Assembly (NCBI GenBank): GCA_051294375.1
Contig: CM119271.1
Span: forward strand, 3,620,610-3,684,609
Source: Paraspadella gotoi
Taxonomy: Eukaryota; Chaetognatha
Reading direction: 5' to 3'
DNA: 64,000 nt
The translations under genes were made by a program, and so were the position numbers. The stretch's first letter is position 1, and every line of letters starts with the position of its first letter. Below, piece by piece: positions 25,807 through 44,052 of the stretch. The notes beneath the pieces are model-generated. The model ran no database searches. It was not told the DNA's origin and was given only the letters and a program-made list of their open reading frames with translations.

Positions 25807-26012
25807 TCATCATCTAATCATCATCGACATATCATTGTGGCCATTAACTTCATTATTATCATCGTTTCCCTTTCGTTATCATAATCGTTATCATCATTAT
25901 CATCATCATGCATCACATCATCATCCAGCATAATCATTATTGATGGAAAGAGGTAATGAGGCAGATGGAAGATAAGAGAAGAGAGAGACGAGAGAGAGAG
26001 AGAGAGAGAGAA

Positions 26013-26046
<34 letters not shown>

Positions 26047-26687
26047 AGAGAGAGAGGAGAGACAGAGACAAAGCCGCATTTAAAGATGAGCGACGATAAA
26101 TTTTGGTAGATTCACAATTTGCTCGGAAGGGAGATGGCCAAGATATCATTCTATTAGAGAGAAGAGGAGAAAGGAGGAAAGAGGAAGGAAAGAAGGAAGG
26201 AGAAAGGAGAAAGGAAGGAGGAAGGATAAGGAGAGAGAGAAGGAAGAGAGAGAAAAGAAAAAAAAAGGAGACAAACAAGGGAAAAGGGAAATAAGGGAAG
26301 AGAGGGGTTGCGGCTATGGAAAGCCCGTGGGAGAGAAAAAAATAAAGAAGAAAAGATAAAGGGGAAAGGAAAAAATGGAGCGGAGTACCGGGGGTTAGGA
26401 AAAGGAAATAGGAAGGAAAGGGACGAACTCTGGTTGACCGGAAGGCATCCTCGGGCGACGGCCCTGGTACGACGAGCACAGCGCCTGAGCACGTGTATGC
26501 GACGATTATGGGATGCCATTCGGAGATATTCCTGCTTCTCTTGAAGAGAGATTTACTCGCAGCCAAAAAAAAAAAAGATTTCTGATTGCCGCGACTAAAA
26601 GTGATTTGCTGCGCAGATAGAAGAGATTTTTTGGCGCAGAAGATGATATATATTAATTAGGAATCTATGTTCTTCTGTCGCCCGACA

Positions 26688-26722
<35 letters not shown>

Positions 26723-28360
26723 AACAGAAAAAGCAAATGAGCTGCCACGCACGCCTGACGGGAAAAAATAGGGGAAAAAAGATTTATGGACAATGACGTT
26801 ATTGAACGATGAACAGCGGATGTCTAGTGACGACCAGAGTGAACGACCTCTCTCTCTCACTTCCCTCCCTCCTCTCTACTCTCTCTCTCTCGTCTCTCTC
26901 TCATCTCTCTCCTTCTTCCTCTCCCTTCACTCTTCTCTCTCTCTCTCTCTGTCGCGGGCCGAGTTTAAGGCCGGGTCTCTCTCTCGTTAATCAAAAAATG
27001 GGAGGAACAGCTTTTTATCGCAAAAATTCCATCGGCCTGCGAGATGCCAAAAGGTCGCGCGACTGGGACAAAAAAATTAAATATTTTTAAAGTTTTAAGA
27101 TTGAAATGCGGGATTGAAAAATTGAATAACTTTGACCTGGTAATATGAAATGGATTTTATCGCTTGAAGTACAAAAGAAAAATGACAAATAAGTGACACA
27201 CGGAAGTAATGACAAAAAAGAAAGAAAGAATGACAAAAAGGACGGCTAAAAAGAGTCTAAAAAACGATTAAGAATGCGGAAGCGAAATTTTTATGTCCAA
27301 TCTTTTACCATTTCACAAACGCTCATATGCAATAAAAATAAGGAAATTTAAAACAAATATAAATTAAGAAGCTATAAATACTGGCAAAAATTATATAGCA
27401 TAAAATATAAAGAATGTGAAAACAAAGATAAATTTTGACTGTTCAAAGCGAGAATGAAAAAAGGACGACATCGCGGGCAAGATGTGAGTTCGTGAAATTC
27501 TCGCGCGCGAAAGGCAAACGCGGTTACGGGGTGAATGACGAAAAGTTTCGGGGTTTAGGTCTCGGGTGTCAGGTCTTAGGACTCAGGTCGGGCGTCTAGG
27601 TAAGGACTTGATGTTCCGATGATTGAGTAAGGCTCGTTGGAGCGGAATGGGAGAGCGGGAAGNNNNNNNNNNNNNNNNNNNNNNNNNNNNNNNNNNNNNN
27701 NNNNNNNNNNNNNNNNNNNNNNNNNNNNNNNNNNNNNNNNNNNNNNNNNNNNNNNNNNNNNNNNNATTCGCCAGTTCCAGCTACACGACAGAGAGATAGA
27801 TTAGAAGAAAGAGAATATCTCTCTCTGACCCAAACTCAAAGCAAACGGTTTGTGAAGGAAGACTGCAGTTAATTGCAGCTTAGGCAAAGCGTCGTCCGTA
27901 AACGACGAAGGAGGAGTAGTTGTCGTCGTCGTCGTCGTTCCCCTCCCCCCTGCCCCCGTCCCGCCCCCCTCCCGCTCGCTCACTCGATACATGAGAGTGG
28001 TTCTTTTTGAATGAAGCTCTTTTTTTTCTCTGTTAATAGAGATTTTATTTTAGGAATATCTATCTCCGAAACGACTAAAAACGATGGACAAAAACGACGA
28101 TGACGACAACCTCAACGACAACGACNNNNNNNNNNNNNNNNNNNNNNNNNNNNNNNNNNNNNNNNNNNNNNNNNNNNNNNNNNNNNNNNNNNNNNNNNNN
28201 NNNNNNNNNNNNNNNNNNNNGATTGATTGATTGATTGATTGATTGATCGATTGTTTGGTTCATTAAAATGCCTAAAAATAAAAACGAACGAAAATGTACG
28301 AAAAGTAGGTAAATGAGGTATTATTTTCAGACTATATTGTATAAATGAGTAAAAGAGAAT

Positions 28361-28403
<43 letters not shown>

Positions 28404-30586
28404 GTCGAATCACGTGAATGCAGGTCACGCTTGTCCCGTCGTCGTGAAATGGGTTTCACTGATGACGCCGAGTCTTCGATTCGCGGCGCCGAAACTCGTA
28501 AAATCTGTGAAGAGTGAAAAAAATGAGCGGTTGCGTGCGTGTAAATGCGCGTGAGTGCGCGTGAGTGCGCGTGAGAGCGAATTCACTGAAGAGTGAGGTT
28601 AAGAAGTTAAAATGTCGGAATTTGAAAGAGTCGCGCGTTTGTTACAATTTTGTATGTCGTTGTTTAGGTTGTAATTTAGCGTATTGGTGATGTTTCTCGC
28701 TTTTCTGGTTTTCTCAGAACTGTGGACCGCGGACTACATTCCAATGCACTCAACTCCAGTGTGGCTTTGCTTTGTTTTGTTTTGTTTTTTTTGTTTTGCT
28801 TTGCTTTGCTTTGCTTTGCTTTGCTGTTGTTGTTTTTGTTTTCGGTGTCGAAGTCGCGGTTGATGCTCAAAATGACATTTGAAAAGTATATATAGTCAGG
28901 AAGTAAATATAAAGTCAGGAAAACTACTTATGGTTAATTAAAAATTGTATATTTAATAGGGAAAATAATCGATGCTCTTATGACGTATTATTCGAGTTGA
29001 AAAGGAAAAAGAAAGAAAAGTAAAAGGACCGAGAAAGAGAAGAGCGCGGGGAAGAAAGACAGAGAAAAAAAATAAGAGCAGACCCGGAAATATTTGAAAA
29101 AATTAATTCTTTTTTTTTAAAAAAATGGCAACCAAAACTAAAGTGGCGGGAAAAAAAAAGGCGCAAAACTCTGATTGAGTAGTACGAATCGATCGACTCG
29201 AGAGAAGCCAATAGAAAGAGCAGGAGAGAGAGCGAAGCAGCAACGAGAGAAATCGAGAGGAGATAGGAGAAGAGAGCAGAGACTGAGATGGCACACCGAG
29301 CGCAGACAGAGACGAGAGACAGAGACGACAGCAGACGAACTCGGTCAGAGAGAGCAGAAACGACAGAAGGAATAAAGGGAAGAAAATTGGAAAAGAAGCA
29401 CAGGATAATCCTACTGTTTCGACGACGACGACGACGACGAGGACGACAACGACGACGACGACGAGGGAGTTGAAATTAAACGAAGAATCATTCGTTGCTA
29501 GGCGACGCGACGAGCGCGTCTTTTTCACCGACTTGGCACGGAGTCACAGCATTGAGGCCTCGTTCTTGATGAGCGAGAGGGGGAGTCACGTTATCTGTTC
29601 ACGAATAAATTCAAAATAGTAGGATCTTCGTTTGTCGAAGTTGAATCCAGAATAAAACTAATCATACGTACATACAAGGAATACGTTTTTTCCTGAATTC
29701 ATACTTTAAGGAAATTGCTTTAGAATTAAATTTTCTTCGCGTCGGATGTTGTCAATGATTAAAAAAAATGAAATACTTTACTTTAAATTACAACTAAATT
29801 TACCAAATGGTTTAGGACAACAATTTTCAAGAATTCTCAACCGCTCTTAACAAGCGTGGCTCGATAAGCATTGTACTCTCGCTTTCGCTATCGCTTCGCT
29901 GTTCTATTCTCTCTGCATCTCTCTCTCTCTCTATCTCTCTCTCTCGTGACTCTCTCTCCTTCTCCTCTCTCTCCGTCTTCGTCCTCCCAGTCTTCTCTCT
30001 CTCTCGTCCCCTCTCTCTTCTCTCATCTCTCCTTCTTTCTGCTCTTTTATTTTTGCTCACAGTTGCAGCCGGTGCTGCTATCTCTAGTTCTGGTGGACCG
30101 TGTTCTAGTCTCTCTCTCGGCATTAAGACTTACTTTCCATCATGCGCAGGACCGTCTTCTCTCTCTCTACTCTCGCTCCACTCTTCTTCTCTTCCTTCTC
30201 CCGTCTATGCGCTCGTCGCTTCGCCCTTCTTCCTCTTCCTCGTTGCATGCTCTCTTCATCTCTCTATCTCTCTTCCTCTCTTCTCCCGACCTCTCTCTCG
30301 TTCTCTGGTGTTCTAGTCACCATCGGCGCTGCCGTGGCCGTACATAGCTACTCGAGTGATACCTTTCTGTCGATAGCAGGAACATCTTTCGGGTTCTGCG
30401 ACACGTCCCCCGGAGTCCTCGTCTAACCTGTCCACCCACACCTCTCTTCTCCACTCTCTCCCTCTCTCCCCCCTCTCCTCTCTCGCCCATATACTCTCCC
30501 TCCGGTTATACGTGACGTCTAGAACATTTGCTTTTCCTTCTGTCCGATGAGACGCCTACGCCAGGTATGGTATCAGCGTGAGAGGA

Positions 30587-30638
<52 letters not shown>

Positions 30639-30700
30639 AGAAGAGAGAGAGAGGAGAGAAAAAAGGGGATGAAAGAAGGAATGGAGAAAAGAATGAATTA
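25134..30700. other. Simple-repeat-rich DNA, no confident gene
   Basis: Contains (CAT)n/(GTC)n at 25,187-25,295, (CAT)n at 25,744-25,806, (GA)n at 25,985-26,065, purine-rich DNA at 26,155-26,430, (GATT)n beside a gap at 28,221-28,250, an 11-bp GTGCGCGTGAG repeat at 28,546-28,575, a TTTTG/TTTGC pentamer tract at 28,757-28,826, (GAC)n at 29,424-29,464, T/C-rich DNA at 29,900-30,300 and (GA)n at 30,585-30,658. Short frames such as 30,142-30,426 have a protein-like end but no splice or homology support. Confidence 0.55.
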
Positions 30701-30727
30701 AGCTTCGTTTTTTTCGTTATTTTTTGT

Positions 30728-30733
30728 TTTATT
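30728..30733 (-). promoter_or_regulatory. Candidate poly(A) signal of the TDO gene
   Basis: AATAAA on the minus strand, about 210 nt beyond the TDO stop codon at 30,943. It is the nearest canonical hexamer I noticed downstream. The surrounding DNA is AT-rich, so chance occurrence is possible. Confidence 0.35.
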
Positions 30734-30942
30734 TATAAACAACTTCTTAAAAATAAAAAAAGAAAATCAAAAGATGAACAAAAAGAAAACCCTGATAAAC
30801 AATATGTTGGTTAATACATTTCCAGTTAGTATAAGAATTATAAAAATCATTCCATCAGAGTACAGATAGAGCCCTGTACGCAAGGCGCCACTTCCAAGGT
30901 GCACGCGGTAAGGCGCGATGATTTAGAGACCGACCGACCAGT

Positions 30943-36345
<5,403 letters not shown>

Positions 36346-37914
36346 TCTTCTCTCTCTCTCTCTCTTACACACGCCACAGCGGGGAAAGAATAGATTAGGA
36401 GAAAAATCACTTCCGCCTAATCTTACTTTTTCTAATTTATTTTTACAGTAAAGAGAGAAAAAGAAAATAACGAACGGAAGGAAAACTGTTTTTTCGATTG
36501 TGAATAAAAAATTTTTAAAAGCGTAAAAAACGAAAATAGAAGGAAGATGGCGAAATAGGTCCCGCTGATTCTCAAATTGCGTCCGAGGATACGAATTTTG
36601 AAAACACGAAAACAAAAGTCGGATCGAAGTTGAATGAAATTTAGTTTAGACTTTTAGTTAAAGAATGGATTCTCTGTGATTTCACAGGTTTTTTTCCGAT
36701 TTTAATCGAGTGAAATTTAAAGGTCAATGGATTTATTGTTAAATGTTATCTCGGTTTGTTTACTTTTAGATTCGTTCGATTCGCGCGAGACTCGACGGTA
36801 TAAAGCGATTGCAACCTCAAACGATCGGCGTTTGACGTTTTATTCGATGCGCGGAGATAAAATGAAAATTGGAATATGGTTAAAAAAATAGAATGGAACG
36901 TTTTAAAAAATGAAACGGATTAAAAAAAAAAAAAGGGAACAAGTACTTTTGGGCCAAATAAAAATGCCAAATATATTTCTTGATTAAAAAAAGAATAGAA
37001 TGCAGGGAGACTGCGAGTAAACTTTGTTTAATTAAAATATACACTTTCGTGACACGGAAACGTCCGAAATGTCGAAATGTCAAAATGTTCGCTATGACAA
37101 AAGGTTTTATCTTCAAGAGAAAGTTCACATTCTTTTTTTTTTAAATGTATAATCACCGTATACTTAAGTTTTTTGCCTTTTTTTAAAACAAATTAGATTA
37201 TGTCAGGAAAAAATGTAAAAATAAGAGAGAAAAAAATTTTTAAAAAATTACTCAAAAGGAGAACCGATTTGACAACCGACAAGAAAATTATTACTCGGAA
37301 TTCGACAGAAAGAGAAAGTTAGAGAGAGAAAGAATAATCAGGCTCAGACTGTATCAATATCATAGTAGCGGGTCTTTACATTTTTTCATCATCTTTTTTT
37401 TAGTTTTTTTTTTAAATTACTTTATTTTGAAATTGGTTGTTTTAAATGATTCGAATGCTCGGAAATCTATTTTTTCAACCCTTCATTCTATATAAAACAC
37501 ATAAGTTTTTTATTTAAAAAAAACTGTTGCCGTTATAATCTTATTAAACTATCAGAATATCATCACAGGAAACGGATTGATTGAATTTTATAAAAAAGTA
37601 TAAAGAACCCTTTTAGACTGACTAACCGACCATAAAATAATCTCAATGAACCTTGACTTGAAAAAGAAAAATGTTGCAGAGAATAATTAAGTCGAAAGTT
37701 GAAAACCTGAAATGAAAAAATTGGAAAAATTCAATTCGTCATCGAAAAGTTGGAAATAGAAAAAAAATAATTTTTATTTATTGTTAAATGTATACTAATA
37801 AATGATTTTTATTTATTGTTAAATGTATACAAATAAATCAAAATCTTTTTTGGAACTTTGGATGTGGAACTTTCCTCCTCAACTACGATGTTGTCAGAAG
37901 AGAGAGGGAGAATT
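36346..37914. other. Spacer between the inverted arms, AT-rich, no gene seen
   Basis: About 1.6 kb of AT-rich DNA that is not itself palindromic. It contains a two-copy tandem repeat of about 38 bp at 37,766-37,845 (ATTTTTATTTATTGTTAAAT). I see no credible open frame. Confidence 0.6.
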
Positions 37915-37939
37915 NNNNNNNNNNNNNNNNNNNNNNNNN
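37915..37939. other. 25-N gap before the inverted TDO copy
   Basis: Unknown bases of the same fixed length. The inverted copy of the TDO region starts about 12 bp after it, in a (GA)n tract. Confidence 0.95.
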
Positions 37940-37948
37940 TATTTCTGA

Positions 37949-37949
<1 letters not shown>

Positions 37950-38014
<65 letters not shown>

Positions 38015-41000
38015 GAGAGAGAGAACAAACGACATTTTCTCCGCCGGAAGTGAACGGGCGGAAGAGACACGCCCACTCCGAAAAACATATTCTAACAATT
38101 AACGGAACATTTTTTATTATTCTCTCTCTCGCTCCGTCTCTCTCTCATTCTCTCTCTTTCAATAACTAGAAAAACAAATGAAAAAATTTAAAAAAAATAT
38201 TATTCCGTTTAAATTAATAGATAATATGAACAAACAAGTTTTTTTTCTTCCGGAAAGCGGAAGAAAAGACAATGACCGACGACGAGACGACGACGACGAC
38301 GAGACGTAGTTACGTCACTGAAATTATTTCCTGTTGACAATTTAGATTTTGGACTTTACATACCTATTATAGTAGTTATGTGGAGGTTCTTCCGATTTCT
38401 TCCGATACCCGAGCATGGAGACATTCTAATTACTCCAATTGAGGCACGAAAGACTCATCTCATTATAAAACTAATTATATATTAAACAATTAAATTAAAC
38501 TTAAATAAAAACAGAAAGGCATCGAGATTCGATCCTTGGACTTTATCCGCCATTAGCGGGTGATTACTAAGAAGCCACAATATTTTCTTTTAAAATATTG
38601 ATAGGATTTATTCCAACATTGTTATTATAGATTTGTAGTCTGTTTAAAATTACTTATCCTAAACAATGAAACAAGATAAAACTTATGTCGTAGCTCTAAC
38701 TGAGTGGTACACATTAATCACTCTGTATAAGTGAAATTTTCATATCTTACTTCAATCATAAAAGAAATTATATGTTCTGGAGCACTGGCTTAAACAAAGA
38801 TTATTACTTAATGCTGTTGATGTAATATTAGTATTTGTGCTATTGTTTTTCTTATGTTTGCCTTTTTTATGCATATAGAATATCTATTGCTATATTTTAT
38901 TTATATTGTATTTTTATTAAAGAACAAACAAGCTTTGTTCAGAACATTTTATTCAAGTGCTAAGGCAAGCTAAAAACTCGCGCTAGTCATGACCGCGATC
39001 GACGACGCGATTGCACGCCTACGTCTCTGATCCCGCGGCTGTCAAGCGCGTGGTGAACTCTTCTCGGTCAGCGACGTCTTCCGGAATCACAGTTGTCTCC
39101 ACCATCATATTTAATTATATTGGTTGGTACCCAATTCATAACAAGATTTTTGACCGAGGGTTAAACCTGTTATTGCATGTTCATTCTTAGGATATAGGTT
39201 GTTAGCCTCCGAGAAAAATAAACGCAGGCCATTAGACGACGACGACGACAGCGACGAGGAACGACGACGACGCACGAATGACGAACGACACACAAAGACG
39301 ACAACTCTTTTGACAAGTTTCTGTCGTTGGAATCTTTAATCACCCAGTAGCGGAAGATTTTCCCGCCTTATTCGAGCCAGACGAGAACAGAATTAGGAAA
39401 AAGGCTCATATATTTCATTTCTTATGTGCATGATTAAACCCCAAGTTAATTTACGCATGTTCGTGTACTGGTTAGTTATTAGGAATTATAAAATGTAAGC
39501 GACGATTCCTGCTATTCCGCCTTATCTGTAACAATTTGATATTTTTATGGTGGACTAAAAATCCACGCAACCGTTCATCGGTCGGCCAATTTTCGAGATT
39601 AGAATTATTGGCTCAAATTTAAGGAACGGGACCACGGTTTTCATCTCGACTGTCTTGAGTTTTGTTTTTTTTTTATTTGTTTTTTTTTATTTTTTAATCC
39701 AGCTTTCACTCTAATTTCACGCTGTTCTTGTTTTCTTGATCGCGCGTCGTCCTGGGTCTATCTTTTCTATGGTCATATCTCTCTCTGCCTTGCTCTCTCT
39801 CTCTCTCTCTCTCTCTCTCTGCTCTCTCTCTCTTCTCTCTCTGTGTGTGTGTGCTCTCTCTCTCTCTCTCTCTTCCCCGCGGAAATGGGTGGATTGGTTA
39901 TGTCAATGGCCCAGTCTCCTTTTAACTCAATTTTTGAATAAAGCATGAATGTTAACTAGATCGAATTAAAATGAGAGAATATTGCAATACGAAATAACTC
40001 GATCAGCTTCGAACACAATAAACTTCACTCAGAAAAATGAAAAAAAAATTATTATGTATTATATTTTTTTGAATAGCAGGCGTTCGCGTTTAACTTTTAA
40101 AAATTGACTCGAAAAAGTCAAAATGACATTGTGCTTTTTTTTAACGAATTCGATATTGGAAGCGAACGGAAAACTCAATCGGCAAACGGAATTATCCGGG
40201 ATCGAGCGTCTCGCCGATAAAAACAAAGGTTAAGTGGAGAGTAACGGATGTAAACATTTTGTGGGAATCGGCTAAACCTTATTTCGTCAAGTCTTAAATA
40301 CTTTACCTTTACTGAAACAAGGGTTTATATTTTATTTTTTTGGACGTTGTTTATAGTTCTACCTGTTATTATATTTGGACAATTTTGATTGTCCTTTGGC
40401 TACGCGTAGGAATTTTTTGAAATTATGTTCCTTAAAAAAACTACGAAATGAGTTTTAGTATGAGAAAGCATTTTGAAAAAAATAAAAAAAAAACTAGATC
40501 AGTCAAATTAAAATATAAAAGCGTTTTGAGGGACTGACAAAATTATCCCAATCATTATTAAAATTTTAATTTTTAGAGAAAACGACGAATTACGGATCGG
40601 ATACAGATGATTAACATTCCGACTATTCGTTAAGCATTAGTTTTCTTAAAGCGGCGAAGTGTGTGATATATTGTTTGTATTATCGTGTATGTTTCCGGCG
40701 CAGGATAACAAAAAGGAAAAGGGTTTAACTACGGAACTTATTTTACGAATGGACAAGATTTTGACGGCGCAAAACATGAACACCTCCGTCCACGACGAGC
40801 ATCATCTTTCTATCATCACCGATCAGGCGACGTGGGGGCTTTGTTTTTATATTTATCATTATTTAATTTATTCTATTTTGTCAGATTAATCCAGAATTCG
40901 ATTCAAAATATTGAATGACTCTCTAATTGTGTGTAATACCAAAAAAAAAAAGCAACACGAAATTATTAATGAATGAATCAGCCTATCAGCCTGGCTGATC

Positions 41001-42150
41001 GAATGAACAGACGAACCGATGAAGGTATAAATTAAACCAAACTTTAATCCCCGATCGAAATATCTTCCTCGAACCTCTGCAACTTTCTCCGCTCAGGCTC
41101 TACGATACTTTGGTTCAAACAGATCATTTTCGAGTTGGATTCATCCCGCCCAACTTTTCCAAGATGTTGTCGCTAAAAGAGAGAGAGAATGTTGGAAGTC
41201 GTCACGAGGTTAGTTCGTGAAGAAAAGAAGAACGGTATTATTATTTATTAATCCATTTACTTTGTCATCGGTATATCTTATCAACGTTTTATCCCGATCG
41301 TTGACCGAATATGGCCCGACGATCACCTATGTGCGTTACAACACAGATTGGGACGAATCGTCGGTGGTTTTAAAGTCCAGAGCGCACGATATTCCGCTTC
41401 AATTTTCTCTATTTTTCCTCCTCTCTCTCCTCCCAGAGTAGTGGGGCGAATCGGTCCAATATGGCGCCTTGGCTCGTCGACCAGTTCTCCATTCTCGAGA
41501 CGATGTCGGTCGCGCTCGACTTTATGAACTTTCGCGAATCTCTGGCGCCGCATCCGGAGTTCTCTTCAGTTCCCGTATTTCATGGAAGAACAAACTGGGA
41601 AATCCAAGAGGAACCAGAGACACCAAGTGGAGTTCGGCGTTCAGCAATCGGCGTTGATCTGACGGTAATCCATGAAGCCAAGCGAGACGCCAAGCTTCGA
41701 TTGGGCTCGCTGGGCCACTGCAGAGCAGCAACTCTTTAATGCGAATATTACTCGCTTCGTTAAACAGCCAGTCCGGGCATACGGCAGGCCTCATATCCCA
41801 ACATTCCCCTTCATTCAGCGTCGTATGATAAGAGCCACGCCCCTTCATTTTTTTTCCCCGCCAGATCTTACGCTCAGTGCAATCCAGCGTCTTATTGAAG
41901 ACGAGCAGACGAGAAATAAGTTGCTGCGTCAATCGACGGGAAAGAGAATGTCTCTGGTGGACTGCGTCGGAGAGATGGTTAGGAGCGGACGCCGGGATTG
42001 GACTAGTTGTGGTTCGAGAGCAGTTGGATTCATTGGTTGAAGGAGAGTTGGCTAATGATCGCATATCTGTCCCGCCTTATTTTAAAATCTTACTTAGTTG
42101 ATATTAAGGGCGGATGTCATTTCGTGGCGCCTCGAAAATTCAATCCGCGG
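37950..42150 (+). repeat. Right arm (noisy) of the 4-kb inverted duplication
   Basis: Reverse-complement copy of 32,335-36,345, starting in the (GA)n tract right after the 25-N gap. It differs from the left arm by frequent one-base insertions, deletions and substitutions spread evenly over exons, introns and intergenic DNA. This even spread argues against selection and for read error or rapid neutral decay. Confidence 0.9.
40155..42150 (+). pseudogene. Inverted, frameshifted partial copy of TDO (exons 1-6)
   Basis: Exon-like blocks in the order of the intact gene: 40155-40228, 40704-40826, 41097-41208, 41437-41626, 41865-42006 and from 42109 until similarity fades near 42150. Exons 7-9 are absent. 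The start codon is broken (ATTGG for ATGG). Single-base insertions and deletions shift the frame in every block. The catalytic His codon CAT is GAT at 40821-40823, and the donor after block 5 is TT instead of GT. Introns and upstream DNA are copied along with the exons, so this is not a processed pseudogene. It sits in an inverted duplication that begins just after a 25-N gap, and the many homopolymer indels suggest a raw-read gap fill rather than an old duplicate. Either way it cannot encode an enzyme as written. Confidence 0.85.
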
Positions 42151-42536
42151 CGTCAGTGAGGCATTGCTGGGTCTCGCGAACGATCTTCACAAGTGTTGAA
42201 GTCACGAGACTGATAGCTCTTGCAAATTCTCTGTCTCTGCGTCCGCTCGAGAGAGAGAGAGAGAGAGACCTACATCAAGTCCTGAAAGCGAACTTTACCT
42301 TCGCTAAATCCGGATTCAGAATTTCGTTTTTATCGCTTCTGAGTTGGAATACAAAATAATTTGCATATAACCGCTTCTAAGCGGAAAAGGGTAGAAGTAG
42401 ATGGGAATGGGGAGTAACTAAGAGAGATATTGAGTTAGAGAGAGAGAGAGAGAGATTACGTAAAATATAAAAAATTGCAAACCCTCACATACAAAGATAG
42501 ACCTTGAATACATCTAGATAGACAGGAATTACATAC

Positions 42537-42985
42537 TCTGGGAGTGAATAAACGGGACTGTGAGAGAGTCTTGATTGAAAGCTTGCAGGGACCTGCTATG
42601 TCATTATCTTGTAAGAGTGATGGAGCCCTTAAACCACCAAAGCCTGTCCGAAGTTAGGGGCAAGATAGCTTACTTATTAAATGAATGGATAATTTTTATA
42701 TTAGTTGTACCAATTTCATACATACGTACATTACCTGGATAATCTTTATATTGGAGGTACCAATTTCAGCTACTTGTATTTTGATGCTATTGCGGAGTAC
42801 AATATAGTATTCCCCGATCTAATACTTAGATGAGTGGTACTTTTATACAATTGAAACATTCTTTGAAATATTATACAACTTCATTGATAGGGAAGCCAGG
42901 TATTCTGGAAGTGAATAAACGAGACTGTGAAAGAGTCTTGATAGAAAGCTTGCAGGGTCCTGCTATGTTATTATTGTGAAAGACG
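42537..42985. repeat. Two direct copies of an 85-bp sequence, 366 bp apart
   Basis: Copies at 42,537-42,625 and 42,903-42,985 share GTGAATAAACG.GACTGTGA, GAGTCTTGAT and GAAAGCTTGCAGGG.CCTGCT with a few substitutions. Between them, GGATAAT.TTTATATT and GTACCAATTTCA occur twice at 42,688 and 42,740. This could be a tandem duplication of about 366 bp that has decayed in the middle, or short terminal direct repeats of an element. No coding region. Confidence 0.7.
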
Positions 42986-42998
42986 TCTTTAACCCGAC

Positions 42999-43367
42999 AG
43001 GAGGACCGTCTGTCCAGAGATAAACAGGACAGTCTGTCCAGTGATAAACAGGAGAACAGTCTCTCTAGAGATAAACAGGAGGACAGTCTCTCAAGAGATA
43101 AACAGGAGGACGGTCTGTCTTGAGAGAAACAGGAGGACGGTCTGTCTTGAGAGAAACAGGAGAACAGTCTGTCGAGAGATAANNNNNNNNNNNNNNNNNN
43201 NNNNNNNNNNNNNNNNNNNNNNNNNNNNNNNNNNNNNNNNNNNNNNNNNNNNNNNNNNNNNNAACAGGAGAACAGTCTGTCGAGAGATAAACAGGAGAAC
43301 AGTCTGTCTAGAGATAAACAGGAGGACAGTCTGTCCAGAGATAAACAGAACAACAGTCTGACGAGAG
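42999..43367. repeat. 27-bp minisatellite interrupted by a gap
   Basis: Tandem units of the form AGATAAACAGGAGGACAGTC followed by TGTCCAG. The 27-bp period is a whole number of codons, so both strands stay open (repeats such as INRRTVCLE and RLSSCLSLD). An 80-N gap interrupts it at 43,183-43,262 and a 524-N gap truncates it at 43,368, so its real length is unknown. A protein function is unlikely. Confidence 0.9.
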
Positions 43368-43891
43368 NNNNNNNNNNNNNNNNNNNNNNNNNNNNNNNNN
43401 NNNNNNNNNNNNNNNNNNNNNNNNNNNNNNNNNNNNNNNNNNNNNNNNNNNNNNNNNNNNNNNNNNNNNNNNNNNNNNNNNNNNNNNNNNNNNNNNNNNN
43501 NNNNNNNNNNNNNNNNNNNNNNNNNNNNNNNNNNNNNNNNNNNNNNNNNNNNNNNNNNNNNNNNNNNNNNNNNNNNNNNNNNNNNNNNNNNNNNNNNNNN
43601 NNNNNNNNNNNNNNNNNNNNNNNNNNNNNNNNNNNNNNNNNNNNNNNNNNNNNNNNNNNNNNNNNNNNNNNNNNNNNNNNNNNNNNNNNNNNNNNNNNNN
43701 NNNNNNNNNNNNNNNNNNNNNNNNNNNNNNNNNNNNNNNNNNNNNNNNNNNNNNNNNNNNNNNNNNNNNNNNNNNNNNNNNNNNNNNNNNNNNNNNNNNN
43801 NNNNNNNNNNNNNNNNNNNNNNNNNNNNNNNNNNNNNNNNNNNNNNNNNNNNNNNNNNNNNNNNNNNNNNNNNNNNNNNNNNNNNNNNNNN

Positions 43892-44007
43892 GACTCGTGT
43901 AAATTTTATTCACTGCCTAAAATTTGACTTCAATAAGTTTGAACGTTTCTCTATGTTTAAGAAATTTTAATAAAACATCAGGTATTCACTGTTCATAAGA
44001 ATGTTTT

Positions 44008-44052
<45 letters not shown>

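Noticed and set aside
30142-30426. Plus-strand frame ending VLVTIGAAVAVHSYSSDTFL
   Set aside because: Only the last third looks protein-like; the rest is pyrimidine-repeat translation. The opposite strand also offers a short exon-like stretch, and neither has homology I recognise.
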